Below, piece by piece: positions 35,405 to 43,161 of a DNA stretch of 64,000 nt. Source of the DNA: Clostridia bacterium. Its GTDB lineage: Bacteria; Bacillota; Clostridia; Oscillospirales; CAG-272. A model generated the notes under the pieces. The model worked only from the letters and a program-made list of their open reading frames with translations, was not told the origin of the DNA and did no database searches. The stretch is taken from contig JAFXFN010000006.1 of the NCBI GenBank assembly GCA_017520505.1, positions 168,091 to 232,090 on the forward strand, in the 5' to 3' direction. Position 1 is the first letter of the stretch. Each line of letters begins with the position of its first letter. Both the position numbers and the translations under genes were made by a program.

Positions 35405-35415
35405 GGAGAATAATT

Positions 35416-35955
35416 ATGAAAAATTCAGTTTTGACAAAACAGACGATGTCTGTAAAAAGAAAGACGTTATTAACACTTGCCGCTGTTGCCGTATCAGTTG
35501 CTTTACCGTGGCTTTTGCACGCAGCAGGACACGTTTTGCATATAGGAACGAGTGTCGGTGAAATATTTTTGCCGATGCACATCTTTGTAATGACCGCAGG
35601 CTTTGTGCTCGGCCCTGCATACGGTGCTGTCGCAGGAATTGCATCTCCCGTTCTGAGCTTTATGATAACAAGTATGCCCACAGCGCTTATGCTTCCTTTT
35701 ATGATAGTTGAGCTTTGTGCATACGGATTTTTTGCAGGTGCTGTACGAAATATGCGTTTTAATTCCGTTTTAAAGGTCGGCGCCGTTCAGCTTTTGGGAC
35801 GTCTTGTAAAGGCTGTTGCAATACTTACAGCTATAGGATTTTTCAATTCACCCTTACAGGCAAAAATTATCTATACAAGCGTAATTATGGGGCTTCCCGG
35901 TATTGCTTTACAGCTCCTTATCGTTCCCTTTATCGTTAAAAAGATAAATGAATAA
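35416..35955 (+). CDS. ECF transporter S component
   Basis: 179-residue integral membrane substrate-binding subunit of an energy-coupling-factor vitamin importer. About five to six helices are predicted, with the S-component Ala/Gly patterns in LPMHIFVMTAGFVLGPAYGAVAGIASPVLSFMI and the C-terminal GLPGIALQLLIVPFIVKKI. The PMHIFV segment places it near the biotin/niacin-like or HMP-like S components, but the substrate is not fixed by sequence. It lies between the AKR gene (12 nt) and DUF1893 (8-nt overlap). The T component and ATPases are not in this window, so it would use a shared ECF module. Confidence 0.85.
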   Translation: MKNSVLTKQTMSVKRKTLLTLAAVAVSVALPWLLHAAGHVLHIGTSVGEIFLPMHIFVMTAGFVLGPAYGAVAGIASPVLSFMITSMPTALMLPFMIVELCAYGFFAGAVRNMRFNSVLKVGAVQLLGRLVKAVAILTAIGFFNSPLQAKIIYTSVIMGLPGIALQLLIVPFIVKKINE

Positions 35956-36379
35956 GCTTGACATTTCACATGCCAAGGCGATACTTTCAGAGGGCTTCAC
36001 GTTCGTCGGTGTATGCGGTGACGAAATAAAAACAAGCAACGAAAGAGGCGTAAGACCGCTTTTATCTCTGCTTGATTCGGGTGTAAGTCTTGAAGACTTT
36101 TCCTGCGCTGACAAGGTTGTTGGTAAAGGTGCGGCGCACTTGTACGTGCTTTTAAAGGTGAAGCATCTGTATGCCGACGTCATAAGCGCCCCTGCGCTTG
36201 ATTTGCTTGTAAAAAACAACGTCAGCATTGAATACGGCACGTTGTGCGATGAAATAAAGAACCGCACAAAAATGGGCAGATGCCCGATAGAAACAGCAAC
36301 GCTTGATATCGATGACAGCACTTGTGCGCTTGAAGCAATAAGGATTACACTTGAAAATTTATCAAAAAATAACACTTGA
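35948..36379 (+). CDS. DUF1893 domain-containing protein
   Basis: 143 residues, DUF1893 family, unknown function. The protein begins DISHAKAILSEGFTFVGVCGDEIKTSN, then GVRPLLSLLDSG and the conserved segment CADKVVGKGAAHLYVLLKVKHLYADVIS, and ends with a region rich in Thr/Asp. The invariant Cys and the KVVGKGAA loop suggest a small-ligand or cofactor-binding site (the fold is related to a deaminase-like barrel by some predictions; inference). It overlaps the ECF S component gene by 8 nt, so both should be cotranslated; it could act on the imported compound. Confidence 0.85.
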   Translation: MNKLDISHAKAILSEGFTFVGVCGDEIKTSNERGVRPLLSLLDSGVSLEDFSCADKVVGKGAAHLYVLLKVKHLYADVISAPALDLLVKNNVSIEYGTLCDEIKNRTKMGRCPIETATLDIDDSTCALEAIRITLENLSKNNT

Positions 36380-36413
36380 TATTTAATCTTGATTATCTGA
36401 ATCTTTACAGTAA

Positions 36414-36510
36414 AGGCGCCATGCCTGCACCCCCCACGGCTCGTAGGCGTTACAGCGGTACGCCTCGAGCCGCCCTGCAGGCGTGGCGCATATTTCCTTG
36501 CGGAAATATA
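36414..36510. repeat. Nested-palindrome intergenic element, copy C
   Basis: Outer 14-bp stem GCGCCATGCCTGCA / TGCAGGCGTGGCGC (36416-36429 with 36476-36489, one G-U), an inner stem-loop CGGCTCG(TA)GGCGT / ACGCC(T)CGAGCCG (36437-36472), and a separate hairpin ATATTTCC-TTGC-GGAAATAT (36490-36509). The last hairpin plus the preceding GGCGC is identical over 25 nt to the complement of copy D at 55167-55175 and neighbours. It fills the gap between DUF1893 and the PurF-like gene. Confidence 0.8.
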
Positions 36511-36606
36511 TTTTGTAAATTTTTAAGTAAAACAAGTAAAGACACGTTTCGGCATATAATCATCCGACACCGTTAATTATTATTTTACAAAAATTAAAGA
36601 TAAATG

Positions 36607-36644
36607 TTGACTTTTACAAAAAGGTATTATATAATGTTAACATT
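36607..36644 (+). promoter_or_regulatory. Promoter of the PurF-like gene with a 12-bp palindrome
   Basis: TTGACT (36607-36612), 17 nt, TATAAT (36630-36635). A perfect palindrome AATGTTAACATT (36633-36644) overlaps the -10 and the start site, so it may be an operator. Confidence 0.75.
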
Positions 36645-36672
36645 AAAAATTATATAAAGGCAGGGCAAGCTT

Positions 36673-38079
36673 ATGGGCGGTTTTTTTGGTGTAGTTTCAA
36701 AAGAGGATTGTGTTTTTGAGCTTTTCTACGGTACTGACTATCATTCACATTTGGGCACACGCCGCGCAGGTATGGCTACATACGATGAAAAGGCAGGCTT
36801 TGACAGGTCGATACACAACATAGAAAATTCTCCTTTCAGAACAAAGTTCGCCTCGGAATCCACTTCGATGAAGGGCACAATGGGAATCGGATGCATTTCG
36901 GATTATGAACCGCAGCCCATACTTGTCCGTTCTCACCACGGCACGTTTGCCATAACCACGGTCGGAAAAATAAACAACGCAAACGAGATCGTTGACGAAA
37001 TAATCGCAGGTAAAACGCACTTTTTCGAGATGAGAAGCGGAGATATAAACCCGACGGAGCTTGTTGCCGCAATCATCAATCAAAAGGACAACTTTATCGA
37101 CGGTATCAAATATGCGCAGGAAATAATCGACGGCTCTGTCAGTATGCTGATACTGACACCGAAGGGGGTTTATGCCGCACGTGACAAACTCGGCAGAACA
37201 CCGATATCGATAGGTGAGCGTGCAGACGGCTACTGTGCAAGCTTTGAAAGCTTTGCCTACCTTAATCTCGGATATAAAAGCTATAAGGAGCTGGGACCTG
37301 GTGAAATAGTCGTTATGACCAAAGACGGGGTGAAAACTCTCGCAGAGGCGGGAAAGAATATGAAGATATGCACATTTTTGTGGATATACTACGGCTATCC
37401 GTCATCGTCATACGAGGGCATCAGCGTTGAAAAGGTACGTTACAAATGCGGCGAGCTTTTATCAAGACGTGACAATGCGAAGCCCGACATCGTTGCAGGT
37501 ATTCCCGACTCGGGAATTGCCCACGCAATAGGGTATGCAGGCGAATCGGGAATTCCCTACGCAAGACCTTTTATCAAATATACACCTACGTGGCCCCGTT
37601 CATTTATGCCTCCGAATCAAGTCAAGCGAAATCTTATTGCAAAGATGAAGCTTATCGCCATTCACGACCTTATAGACAAGAAAAAGCTGCTTCTTATCGA
37701 TGACTCCATCGTAAGAGGTACACAGCTTGGCGAAACGACTGAATTCCTTTACGAAAGCGGTGCTGAGGAGGTTCACATAAGACTTGGCTGTCCGCCCATT
37801 CTTTTCAGCTGTAAATATCTCAATTTCTCACGCTCGACATCGGAAATGGAGCTTATAACAAGACGTGTTATAAGAGAGCTTGAGGGCGGTGAGCCGTCAC
37901 GTGAAATACTTGAAGAATACACTGACCCCGAATCGGAAAGATACGCAAAAATGATAGAGGTCATACGATCTGAGCTTCACTTCACTTCTCTGCGTTATCA
38001 CAGACTTGACGATATGATAGAAGCAACGGGATTGCCCGCTGACCGTCTTTGCACATACTGCTGGAACGGAAAAGAATAA
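36673..38079 (+). CDS. Amidophosphoribosyltransferase-like protein lacking the catalytic cysteine
   Basis: 468-residue PurF-family protein. The first step of purine synthesis transfers glutamine amide nitrogen to PRPP. The N-terminus reads MGGFFGVVSK where PurF and all Ntn-type glutamine amidotransferases have Met-Cys-Gly, so the nucleophilic Cys1 is replaced by Gly and the glutaminase cannot work as usual. The phosphoribosyltransferase half is intact, with the PRPP loop LLLIDDSIVRGTQLGE and IPDSGIAHAIG. It is a single-gene unit downstream of a strong promoter. It could use free ammonia, be a regulatory paralogue, or have a different substrate; a canonical purF is expected elsewhere. The ribosome site is GGCAGGG before the ATG. 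Confidence 0.88.
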   Translation: MGGFFGVVSKEDCVFELFYGTDYHSHLGTRRAGMATYDEKAGFDRSIHNIENSPFRTKFASESTSMKGTMGIGCISDYEPQPILVRSHHGTFAITTVGKINNANEIVDEIIAGKTHFFEMRSGDINPTELVAAIINQKDNFIDGIKYAQEIIDGSVSMLILTPKGVYAARDKLGRTPISIGERADGYCASFESFAYLNLGYKSYKELGPGEIVVMTKDGVKTLAEAGKNMKICTFLWIYYGYPSSSYEGISVEKVRYKCGELLSRRDNAKPDIVAGIPDSGIAHAIGYAGESGIPYARPFIKYTPTWPRSFMPPNQVKRNLIAKMKLIAIHDLIDKKKLLLIDDSIVRGTQLGETTEFLYESGAEEVHIRLGCPPILFSCKYLNFSRSTSEMELITRRVIRELEGGEPSREILEEYTDPESERYAKMIEVIRSELHFTSLRYHRLDDMIEATGLPADRLCTYCWNGKE

Positions 38080-38084
38080 AACAA

Positions 38085-38115
38085 AAACCCTGTCCAAATT
38101 TTTTGGACAGGGTTT
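38085..38115 (+). terminator. Terminator after the PurF-like gene
   Basis: Eleven-bp stem AAACCCTGTCC / GGACAGGGTTT. Plus strand ends in AAATTTT; it can serve the convergent gene at 38122 as well. Confidence 0.8.
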
Positions 38116-38121
38116 AAATTT

Positions 38122-39027
38122 TCACATCAAAAACGCATCCGTGAGAAGATCTGCATAAGCCATAGCATCGAAGTGACGGGTTTCTGCGGAAAATCTGTGC
38201 GATGTCTTCGACTTCGGCACAAACACTTTAAGCGTTGTTTCATCTTTCGGGGCATTATACATAAGCTCCGTATTCCAATAATTCAAGCAGGAAATACGTG
38301 ATAAAAACATCCCCGAAAATCCGCAGGACGATATATCTCCCATAAATCTTCTTTGTTTAAGAACAAGAGTAAATACATATCTGTCAAGCGTTTCTGTAAC
38401 CGTTATGACCGCCTCGCCGTTTGAAAGCATCATACCGAGTGCTGCAAGCGAAACGGATAATGAGGTTATACCCTCATCTGTTTTTATATCGGACACATTA
38501 CATTGAAACACAAGTGTTCTGTCTGAAGCCTTTTCAAAACGCTTTTTGTAGCTTTCAGCCGTATATTCAACTATACGCTCAAGCGGTATATCGCTTTTTT
38601 CGTCATCTGTACGTGAGATCATCATCAGCCTTTGAAGCTTTTTCAAGGGCGCACCGTCTGTCAGAGGAATATTTGAATGAAGCTCCATATACTTTTGTTC
38701 AATAATAAATCTCGACGTCAGAAGTGCATCTGCACCGTCACATCTTGTATTACTGAAATAGATATGCTTATATTCATCCGACCTCGGCTTTGCAAGACAA
38801 ACACAGGCAAGATATTCTGTATTTTTCAACGTAAGGACCGCAGTATACGGAAAGCTTTTTTGTTTTGAATCAACAAGCGGTCTTATCTCTATTTCAAGTC
38901 CTATATCGGTATATCCGACGTCAGGCGAGCATTTTTCGTTGAAATCAACTATCTCGTTCAAGGAATTGACTGTTATCATCGGCAATTCCGTTTCGGTATA
39001 ATATTCCGAAAAGAAATCATATTTCAT
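38122..39027 (-). CDS. Hypothetical protein downstream of an NYN-domain gene
   Basis: Not recognised; 301 residues if it starts at the ATG at 39027 (MKYDFFSEYYTETELPMI), 5 nt after the NYN stop. A longer frame to 39072 would overlap the NYN gene and has no better ribosome site. Visible parts: an N-terminal alpha/beta section (about 1-110, FPYTAVLTLKNTEYLACVCLA), a charged helix, and a C-terminal beta-rich section (about 190-285, SLSVSLAALGMMLSNGEAVITVTETLDRYVFTLV) ending in DAMAYADLLTDAFLM. No signal peptide, membrane segment or known catalytic motif. Coupling to the NYN gene suggests they act together. Confidence 0.75.
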   Translation of the reverse strand: MKYDFFSEYYTETELPMITVNSLNEIVDFNEKCSPDVGYTDIGLEIEIRPLVDSKQKSFPYTAVLTLKNTEYLACVCLAKPRSDEYKHIYFSNTRCDGADALLTSRFIIEQKYMELHSNIPLTDGAPLKKLQRLMMISRTDDEKSDIPLERIVEYTAESYKKRFEKASDRTLVFQCNVSDIKTDEGITSLSVSLAALGMMLSNGEAVITVTETLDRYVFTLVLKQRRFMGDISSCGFSGMFLSRISCLNYWNTELMYNAPKDETTLKVFVPKSKTSHRFSAETRHFDAMAYADLLTDAFLM

Positions 39028-39031
39028 AATT

Positions 39032-39847
39032 CTATTTGCCGTTTTCTTTGCGTATTTTTTCGTTGGGAACAAGCTTTTCCTCGGGGATTATATCAAAGCC
39101 CGAAAGCTTTTCTTCATCAAGATACAATGCTTTGAGCTGCTTGCCGCCCGGCAGGAATTTTCTTTCCTGTCGGATAATACCGCCATCAAGCATTTTTGTC
39201 ATCGTTTCTCTTATATTTTCCTTATCCTCGCCGTATCTTGCGGCAACAGCCTCCATAGCGGACAAGAACGTGATATATCTTCGGCTTTTCGCATTCTTTT
39301 GCTTTTTAAGGTAATTTACGACCATTGAAATGCGCATATTTTCAATTTCTTCACTCGTCGGTATTTCAATGTATTTCGATGCTGCGCTTTTAAGCATACC
39401 CGAAAGACAATCCCTTACAGCATAAACGATAACTTCTTTTTTACACGTATTTGTAAGAAACTTCACGACCGATGTAAAATGACCGTCGCCGGTAAAAATA
39501 ATAAAGGTATCAATATCCTTTGCAAACATCGCTCTTTGATATATGCTGTCAAGCATAATGAAGTCCGTAAAATCTTTTTTATAATGCTGGCTTGTGTTCT
39601 GCGTTTCTATGACGTTGTTTGAAACTTCACGTATTTTGGAAATTTCATAACGCATACCGGGATTTGAAAAATCACCGAAGAAAAACATATCGGATATATT
39701 ATATTTTTTGTCAAGCTCATTTTTCCATTTTTTAATTTCGGGACGGCTTGAATAATTTTTGTACATTGAAACGTGCCAATGCTCGTAATCGACGAAAACA
39801 AGTGCTTTTTTTCTCTTTTTCCCGAATAAATTTCCTAAAAGTCCTAT
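39032..39847 (-). CDS. NYN-domain protein with an apparent AUA start codon
   Basis: The NYN (PIN-like, predicted RNase) fold needs an N-terminal VD that is present only if the frame is read back to 39847: codons give (I)GLLGNLFGKKRKKALVFVDYEHWHVSM. That reading starts with ATA, an in-frame TAA lies three codons earlier, and no ATG/GTG/TTG occurs between. GGAGG and AAGGAG lie just upstream (39850-39862). Later acidic residues are in IIFTGDGHFTSVV and YAVRDCLSG. Length with this start is 271 residues. A winged-helix-like C-terminus (about 190-250, RRYITFLSAMEAVAARYG) follows. The next ATG (39766) would delete the first catalytic Asp (residue 20), so it is unlikely. Either AUA is used or the base is a sequencing or true mutation. 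Confidence 0.75.
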   Translation of the reverse strand: MGLLGNLFGKKRKKALVFVDYEHWHVSMYKNYSSRPEIKKWKNELDKKYNISDMFFFGDFSNPGMRYEISKIREVSNNVIETQNTSQHYKKDFTDFIMLDSIYQRAMFAKDIDTFIIFTGDGHFTSVVKFLTNTCKKEVIVYAVRDCLSGMLKSAASKYIEIPTSEEIENMRISMVVNYLKKQKNAKSRRYITFLSAMEAVAARYGEDKENIRETMTKMLDGGIIRQERKFLPGGKQLKALYLDEEKLSGFDIIPEEKLVPNEKIRKENGK

Positions 39848-39884
39848 TTCTCCTTACCTCCCTTCCACCGCTTTCCGCCTGCGA

Positions 39885-39913
39885 ATTATACCATACAAGC
39901 CGTTGTTTGTCAA
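39885..39913 (-). promoter_or_regulatory. Promoter of the NYN gene
   Basis: Minus strand: TTGACA (39913-39908), 17 nt, TATAAT (39890-39885). Transcription starts about 39878, so the AUA at 39847 lies about 30 nt into the mRNA. Confidence 0.8.
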
Positions 39914-39918
39914 GTAAG

Positions 39919-39953
39919 ATAAAAGGCAAGCGGACACATCATCCGCTTGCCTT
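39919..39953 (-). terminator. metF terminator
   Basis: Twelve-bp stem AAGGCAAGCGGA / TCCGCTTGCCTT, then TTATCTT on the minus strand, just after the metF stop. Confidence 0.75.
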
Positions 39954-39957
39954 GGTA

Positions 39958-40833
39958 TCATTTAAGTATACTTGAAAGATTATCCTTTATTTTTCTTGCA
40001 ACCTCGGGGCGGTTCATACAGTAGACGTGTATACAGTTGACACCGTTTGCAAGCAGGTCTATAATTTGGTCTGTAGCGTAAGCGATCCCCGCCTGCTTCA
40101 TCGATTCGGGGTTTGAGCCGAATTTATCCGTTATCGCCTTGAAGCGTTGGGGTAAGAAGTTACCCGATATTTTGCATATTCTTTCGGTCTGCTTTGCATT
40201 TGTAACGGGCATAATACCTGCGACAACGGGGACGGTGATGCCTGCCTCACGAATTTTGTAAAGGTAATTGTAAAGGATGTTATTGTCGAAAAACATCTGC
40301 GTGGTGAGAAAATCGCACCCTGCATCGACCTTTTCCTTAATGTGCATTATATCCTCTTTGAGCGTCTTTGCCTCCGGATGCTTTTCGGGATAGCACGCAC
40401 CGCCGATACAAAAATCACCGTGTCTTTTTATCTCTCTTATAAGCTCGGAAGCATAGCGGTAGGGCGCATTTTCGGGAAAGGTCCAGCCCTCGGGAATGTC
40501 CCCCCGCAAAGCGAGTATATTATTCATCCCCGCAGACTTTATTTTTTCTATCTGATTTTTAACGGCATCCTCGGTTGAGGAAACACAGGTAAGATGGACA
40601 ATAGGCGTGATACCGCAGTTTTTTATATTTTCCGCAACCGATACGGTATAGTCGCTCGTGCCGCCGCCTGCACCGTATGTAACGCTCATAAAAGCAGGAT
40701 TAAGCTTTGCAATTTCCGACGTTGCATTCATCACCGTATCTATTGAATCCGACGTTTTAGGCGGAAATACCTCAAATGACAGAGTGGGTGCATCTTTTGC
40801 AATATTTGCATTTATTATATCGATTATTTTCAA
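39958..40833 (-). CDS. metF: 5,10-methylenetetrahydrofolate reductase
   Basis: FAD-dependent reductase that makes 5-methyl-THF for methionine synthesis, or serves the Wood-Ljungdahl/one-carbon pathway in anaerobes; 291 residues. Start chosen at the TTG at 40833 (MKIIDIINAN), which is 8 nt from AAGGAG; a GTG at 40842 overlaps that ribosome site and is rejected. Signatures: LSFEVFPPKTSD near residue 20 with the catalytic Glu, FMSVTYGAGGGTS, HLTCVSST and ILALRGDIP, and a FLTTQMFFDNNILYNYL segment. It has its own promoter and terminator. Cysteine-rich ACS-type partners are absent nearby. Confidence 0.94.
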   Translation of the reverse strand: MKIIDIINANIAKDAPTLSFEVFPPKTSDSIDTVMNATSEIAKLNPAFMSVTYGAGGGTSDYTVSVAENIKNCGITPIVHLTCVSSTEDAVKNQIEKIKSAGMNNILALRGDIPEGWTFPENAPYRYASELIREIKRHGDFCIGGACYPEKHPEAKTLKEDIMHIKEKVDAGCDFLTTQMFFDNNILYNYLYKIREAGITVPVVAGIMPVTNAKQTERICKISGNFLPQRFKAITDKFGSNPESMKQAGIAYATDQIIDLLANGVNCIHVYCMNRPEVARKIKDNLSSILK

Positions 40834-40854
40834 AATTCTCACTCCTTTTTGATA

Positions 40855-40883
40855 ATTATATACCCTTTTAATTTTTTTGTCAA
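40855..40883 (-). promoter_or_regulatory. metF promoter
   Basis: Minus strand: TTGACA (40883-40878), 17 nt, TATAAT (40860-40855). The leader is only about 15-20 nt, leaving no room for a SAM riboswitch. Confidence 0.8.
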
Positions 40884-40899
40884 TACCGACTGTGTACTA

Positions 40900-40928
40900 T
40901 TGAAATTTCATTAAATATGTGATAGAAT
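40900..40928 (+). promoter_or_regulatory. Promoter of the 40957-41493 gene
   Basis: TTGAAA (40900-40905), 17 nt, TAGAAT (40923-40928), then AGGAGG before the ATG at 40957. Confidence 0.7.
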
Positions 40929-40956
40929 AAAAAAAGTCTATCAAGGAGGCTTAATT

Positions 40957-41493
40957 ATGGACGATTCATCCTTCAACAGTATAACACATACGGTCGAAAA
41001 AAAGGTAGAGGGAAAATACAGACTTCAAAGAGTTATGTATATCGTCGGCGCCGTGCTTGCATCGATACTTCTTTGCGCATTGTGCGTGGCGGTTAAAATG
41101 CTTATCTACTTTACTCCCGTTATGTTTATGCTTTGCTTGATCTTATTCAAGTATCTTTTTATCTATTTTCAGATAGAGTACCGTTACACCATTGAACGTG
41201 GTGTATTTACAATGGAAAAGGTATTCGGGGCAAAAAAATGCAAGAAATATTATCAGGTAACGCTTTCCGAGCTTGACAGCATAGTTCCCCACACGGACGT
41301 TACGGTAAACAAAGGGGACGTTGTTTTCCCGTCTTGTATAAGTCTTGCCGAGCCGACACCCGACCTTTATGCGATGATTGCAGATGACGGAGATAAAAAG
41401 ACCGTTTTATATTTTGAAGCGACGAAAAAAACGCTTAAAATAATGAGATATCACAACAAAAACACGGTTGTTATCGATACACTCAGGCATTAA
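40957..41493 (+). CDS. Membrane protein with bacterial-PH-like cytoplasmic domain, unknown function
   Basis: 178 residues. An N-terminal hydrophilic stretch (1-25) precedes two closely spaced membrane helices (about 26-48 and 53-74), followed by a basic-then-beta-rich domain: YFQIEYRYTIERGVFTMEKVFGAKKCKKYYQVTLSELDSI, then LYFEATKKTLKIMRYHNKNTVVIDTL. This two-helix plus beta-strand-rich C-terminus looks like bacterial PH (bPH) proteins; the assignment is inferred from the pattern. Strong AGGAGG ribosome site. The lipoprotein gene follows after 52 nt, possibly on the same message with alr. Confidence 0.7.
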   Translation: MDDSSFNSITHTVEKKVEGKYRLQRVMYIVGAVLASILLCALCVAVKMLIYFTPVMFMLCLILFKYLFIYFQIEYRYTIERGVFTMEKVFGAKKCKKYYQVTLSELDSIVPHTDVTVNKGDVVFPSCISLAEPTPDLYAMIADDGDKKTVLYFEATKKTLKIMRYHNKNTVVIDTLRH

Positions 41494-41513
41494 AACAGCT
41501 TCTCTTGCATAAA

Positions 41514-41532
41514 TTTAACCAAAAAGGTTAAA
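41514..41532 (+). other. Inverted repeat overlapping the ribosome site of the lipoprotein gene
   Basis: TTTAACC-AAAAA-GGTTAAA; its right arm runs into the AGGAG ribosome site of the lipoprotein gene at 41546, so the hairpin could hide it. It may also be a protein operator. Confidence 0.45.
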
Positions 41533-41545
41533 GGAGTGCAAGCTT

Positions 41546-42091
41546 ATGAAAAAAACACTGTTTACTGTATTGCTTATAATTTCAGTCCTGATAACGGGCT
41601 GCGGTCAAAAGGAAAATCCCGATGACTATATTTCATCATTCAAAAATGAATATACCGCAAATGTAACCGTTGAAGAAGACGGCGCATCATATACCGTGCG
41701 TGTCACAAAAGACGCTGAAGGCACGGTGGATATGGTATTTGCCGCCCCGTCGGTGCTTTGGGGAATGGGCTACAGCTTCGAGGGCGAGGACAGCTATCTT
41801 ATCTACAACGATATGAGCATCGAGCTTGATATACAGGAGCTTCCCACGTCCTCCGAGGGCGGTGTTTACCGTTGGCACAGACTTCTTGAATGTGCGGGAG
41901 ATTTCACGGTAAGCTCACAGAATTTGAACGGTGAAAAGGCAGTAAAGCTTACAAACGGTGAATGTGAGATATTTTTTGACAAGGAAACAAATTCGCCCCT
42001 TATGATCAAGTCGGGCGGTACAGTCATAACATTTGATGAATGGAACGGAAAAAATACTGATGATAAAACCACGGACGTATCTACAAATTGA
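41546..42091 (+). CDS. Lipoprotein of unknown function
   Basis: 181 residues. Signal peptide MKKTLFTVLLIISVLITGC with a clean lipobox (LITGC, Cys19), so it should be lipid-anchored on the outer face of the membrane. The mature part is beta-rich and acidic: YTANVTVEEDGASYTVRVTKD, MVFAAPSVLWGMGYSFEGEDSYLIYND, CEIFFDKETNSPLMIKSGG, with a final Thr/Asp-rich tail. This resembles small outer-surface beta-sandwich proteins of Clostridia; no known enzyme motif. The alanine racemase start overlaps its end by 32 nt, a coupling that suggests expression together, perhaps for a cell-wall role. Confidence 0.8.
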   Translation: MKKTLFTVLLIISVLITGCGQKENPDDYISSFKNEYTANVTVEEDGASYTVRVTKDAEGTVDMVFAAPSVLWGMGYSFEGEDSYLIYNDMSIELDIQELPTSSEGGVYRWHRLLECAGDFTVSSQNLNGEKAVKLTNGECEIFFDKETNSPLMIKSGGTVITFDEWNGKNTDDKTTDVSTN

Positions 42092-43139
42092 CTCAAAGGC
42101 TCTCGTTTCAAATTTTAATTTTATAAAATCAAAGCTCCCCTATGACGTTGCGCTTATGTGCGTAGTCAAGGCTGATTGCTACGGCCACGGGGGCGAATGT
42201 ATAAAAATACTGTCAGATGCGGGTGCTGAGCATTTCGCCGTATCTTCTCTTGACGAAGCACTTGAAGCACGCACGCACACAGACGGCGACATTCTGATAT
42301 TAAGCTACACAAACCCCGATGATATTTCTTACGTAATTGACGGAAATATCATACAAACGGTATATTCAGTTGAATATGCAGAGCTTTTGTCAGCGTGTAT
42401 TCCCGATGGCAAAAGGCTTCGCGTTCACATAAAAATAGAAACGGGAATGAACCGTCTCGGCTTCGGTTGTGATGACAAAGACGGTTTAAGCTATGTCATA
42501 AATAGCCCTAAATTCAAAGTCGAGGGTATATTTACACACTTTGCACGTGCAGACGAGCGTGACAAAACGGAATGCTCTCACCAGCTTGAAAAATTCGAAA
42601 AAGCCAAAAAGCTTATATCATCTTTAACGGATAAAGCTCTCGTTTACCACTGCGCAAACAGCGGTGCGATACTTGATCTGCCATCGTCGCTCGTCGGTAT
42701 GGCACGTGCAGGCATAGTGCTTTACGGATTTCCTCCGTCAGACGAGGTAAGCGGAGAGGGACTTTCCCCTGTTATGAAATTCGTATCGACCGTCGTGCAC
42801 ATACACGAGCTTGAAAAGGGCGACGCCGTATCGTACGGCGGTGACTTCAAGGCAGATAAAAAAATGACCGTTGCGACCGTTGCCTGCGGCTACGGCGACG
42901 GCATTTCACGCCGCTTTACAGGCGCATACATCAAAATAAACGGTCACCGTGTCCGTGTTATCGGCCGTGTATGTATGGACCATTTTATGGTCGACGTAAC
43001 TGACATGGAAGAAAAGCCGAGGGTTGGTGACGAGGCTGTCGTTTTTGACGATGCCGCTGAATATGCAGAGCATATAGGCACTATTCCCTATGAATGTATG
43101 TGTGCCGTAAGCAAAAGAGTAAAAAGGATATACATATAA
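42060..43139 (+). CDS. alr: Alanine racemase
   Basis: PLP-dependent L- to D-alanine interconversion for peptidoglycan; 359 residues from ATG 42060 (MIKPRTYLQIDSKAL). An earlier in-frame ATG at 42033 lies further inside the lipoprotein gene and adds a non-conserved tail. The PLP lysine is in MCVVKADCYGHG, the second catalytic residue, Tyr, is in DAVSYGGDFKA, and CGYGDGISRRF and VCMDHFMVDVT are conserved. It overlaps the lipoprotein gene by 32 nt and is followed after about 22 nt by an M50 protease gene. Confidence 0.95.
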   Translation: MIKPRTYLQIDSKALVSNFNFIKSKLPYDVALMCVVKADCYGHGGECIKILSDAGAEHFAVSSLDEALEARTHTDGDILILSYTNPDDISYVIDGNIIQTVYSVEYAELLSACIPDGKRLRVHIKIETGMNRLGFGCDDKDGLSYVINSPKFKVEGIFTHFARADERDKTECSHQLEKFEKAKKLISSLTDKALVYHCANSGAILDLPSSLVGMARAGIVLYGFPPSDEVSGEGLSPVMKFVSTVVHIHELEKGDAVSYGGDFKADKKMTVATVACGYGDGISRRFTGAYIKINGHRVRVIGRVCMDHFMVDVTDMEEKPRVGDEAVVFDDAAEYAEHIGTIPYECMCAVSKRVKRIYI

Positions 43140-43161
43140 AATTCACCCTTTCGGAGGCAAA

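Noticed and set aside
40834..40860. SAM riboswitch before metF
   Set aside because: The leader between the promoter and the start is only about 15-20 nt.
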